64,000 bases of DNA from Ahaetulla prasina (Eukaryota; Chordata; Lepidosauria; Squamata; Colubridae), in the NCBI RefSeq assembly GCF_028640845.1, contig NC_080539.1, forward strand, positions 160,595,236 through 160,659,235, written 5' to 3'. Position numbers and translations under genes: made by a program. Every line of letters begins with the position of its first letter. Position 1 is the first letter of the stretch. Below, in pieces: positions 63,285 to 64,000 of the stretch. The notes under the pieces are model-generated. The model saw only the letters and a program-made list of their open reading frames with translations, was not told the DNA's origin and ran no database searches.

Positions 63285-63516
63285 CATGCAATGGTGATGG
63301 TATTCAGCCAGTTCTATCCAGTTTGGGTGAACCGGTAGTGGTGGCTGCGCGAGGCTCCGCCCACCCGCCTGGATGTCATCACATCCTGTTTTGGACGCTC
63401 TGCGCATATACAAAAGGCCCTGCAAATGTGCAGAGATGGCATGTGTGAGCGAAGCACGCAAGCGCGAGCGCTCACATTTGAGAACCGGTAGCGAAGGTAA
63501 GTGAATACCACCTCTG
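63285..63516. mobile_element. hAT-like element
   Basis: Left region AATGGTGATGGTATTCAGCC, right end AGTGAATACCACCTCTG; ACCGGTAG motifs lie inside both ends. CAATGCAC (63277-63284) and CAATGCAT (63517-63524) give a 7/8 target duplication, though the left terminus appears to have gained a few bases. Confidence 0.65.
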
Positions 63517-63524
63517 CAATGCAT

Positions 63525-64000
63525 GATGGGAAAGTACAAACTCTGGCCCCTCTGTGTTCATTTATGAGAAGACAGCAACACAAGAAGCAAACTGATAGAA
63601 GATCAGCTTAGATCCATGTCTGACCTGAGCCGCAAAGGAACTAAACTCACTGCGAGGAACATGCGTAGGAGCTTTCCTAAAAGAGGTTCAACTTTCTCAC
63701 ATTCTTCTTTTTCGAAATAAAATAACTTATTTGGTTATAACTTAGTTAGGCCATTTGGATTCTTGATCACATGTCAGTTCTGTGTTATTTGTATAATAAT
63801 GTGTGAAGACTTGATTTCCTTTAGAAGAATCCTAAATAAGAAAAAAAATGGTTTTAAGCTTAGAATATACTCTTTATGTAATTTAGGCCCTTGTGGTATG
63901 CTGAAGATGAAGCCAAACAGTGTCTTTGTAAAGAAATACCCCCAGATTTGTGATACAGGCAGGCAAGATTTTAGGGATTAAATGTACCATTCCCATGCTC
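63525..64000. other. No recognisable gene
   Basis: Unique-looking DNA to the window end; frame 63763-63981 has no motif. Confidence 0.35.

Overview
The window is repeat-dense vertebrate nuclear DNA, most likely from a squamate reptile and probably a snake. The evidence is the mix of elements: a Sauria-type tRNA SINE, other squamate-style tRNA SINEs, L2-, CR1-, L1-, RTE/BovB-like and R4-like LINEs, a CR1 3' end joined to an (AATAG)n microsatellite (a snake hallmark), many hAT-type elements with 8-bp target duplications, TA-flanked Tc/mariner-like elements, and solo LTRs. Nothing looks bacterial, viral-genomic or plasmid-like. Assignments rest on reading motifs and repeat boundaries by eye; no database was searched.

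Host coding content is very small. The best candidate is a plus-strand gene encoding a charged coiled-coil protein. Three closely spaced C-terminal exons lie at 43761-44217, with GT/AG borders and compatible phases. A possible phase-0 exon of the same style lies about 40 kb upstream at 3174-3248. I do not recognise the gene. Everything else that encodes protein is transposon-derived.

Layout. 1-4.5 kb: LTR retrotransposon end, LINE 3' end, 5'-truncated L1 with target-site duplication (TSD), and a solo LTR invaded by an L2 piece. 4.9-13.5 kb: an L2-rich block, with one 5'-truncated plus copy that has a long open reverse-transcriptase frame, and one near full-length minus copy inserted inside a Tc-like DNA transposon. 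13.6-25 kb: SINEs, palindromic hAT MITEs, a second solo LTR nested in a foldback hAT element, and L1 reverse-transcriptase remains. 25-34 kb: mostly unique DNA with an L1 tail, a third solo LTR, a decayed RTE copy and a Sauria SINE. 34.1-36.3 kb: a nest of CR1 > L1 > CR1 plus R4. 38.0-41.2 kb: two head-to-tail R4-like copies separated by (ATC)n, followed by a 21-unit minisatellite. 43.7-44.4 kb: the coiled-coil exons. 45.3-50.4 kb: CR1, the (AATAG)n CR1 tail, and a complete 2.8-kb L1 insertion carrying ORF1 but no ORF2 (HAL1-like). 50.5-64 kb: several hAT insertions with clean 8-bp TSDs, including a 2.26-kb composite with large inverted repeats and a polypurine tract.

The elements do not form a pathway. 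They record successive insertions, and the TSDs allow their order to be read directly. The most interesting candidates are the ORF1-only L1, the composite hAT element, the microsatellite-associated R4 pair, the minisatellite open in several frames, and the unidentified coiled-coil gene.
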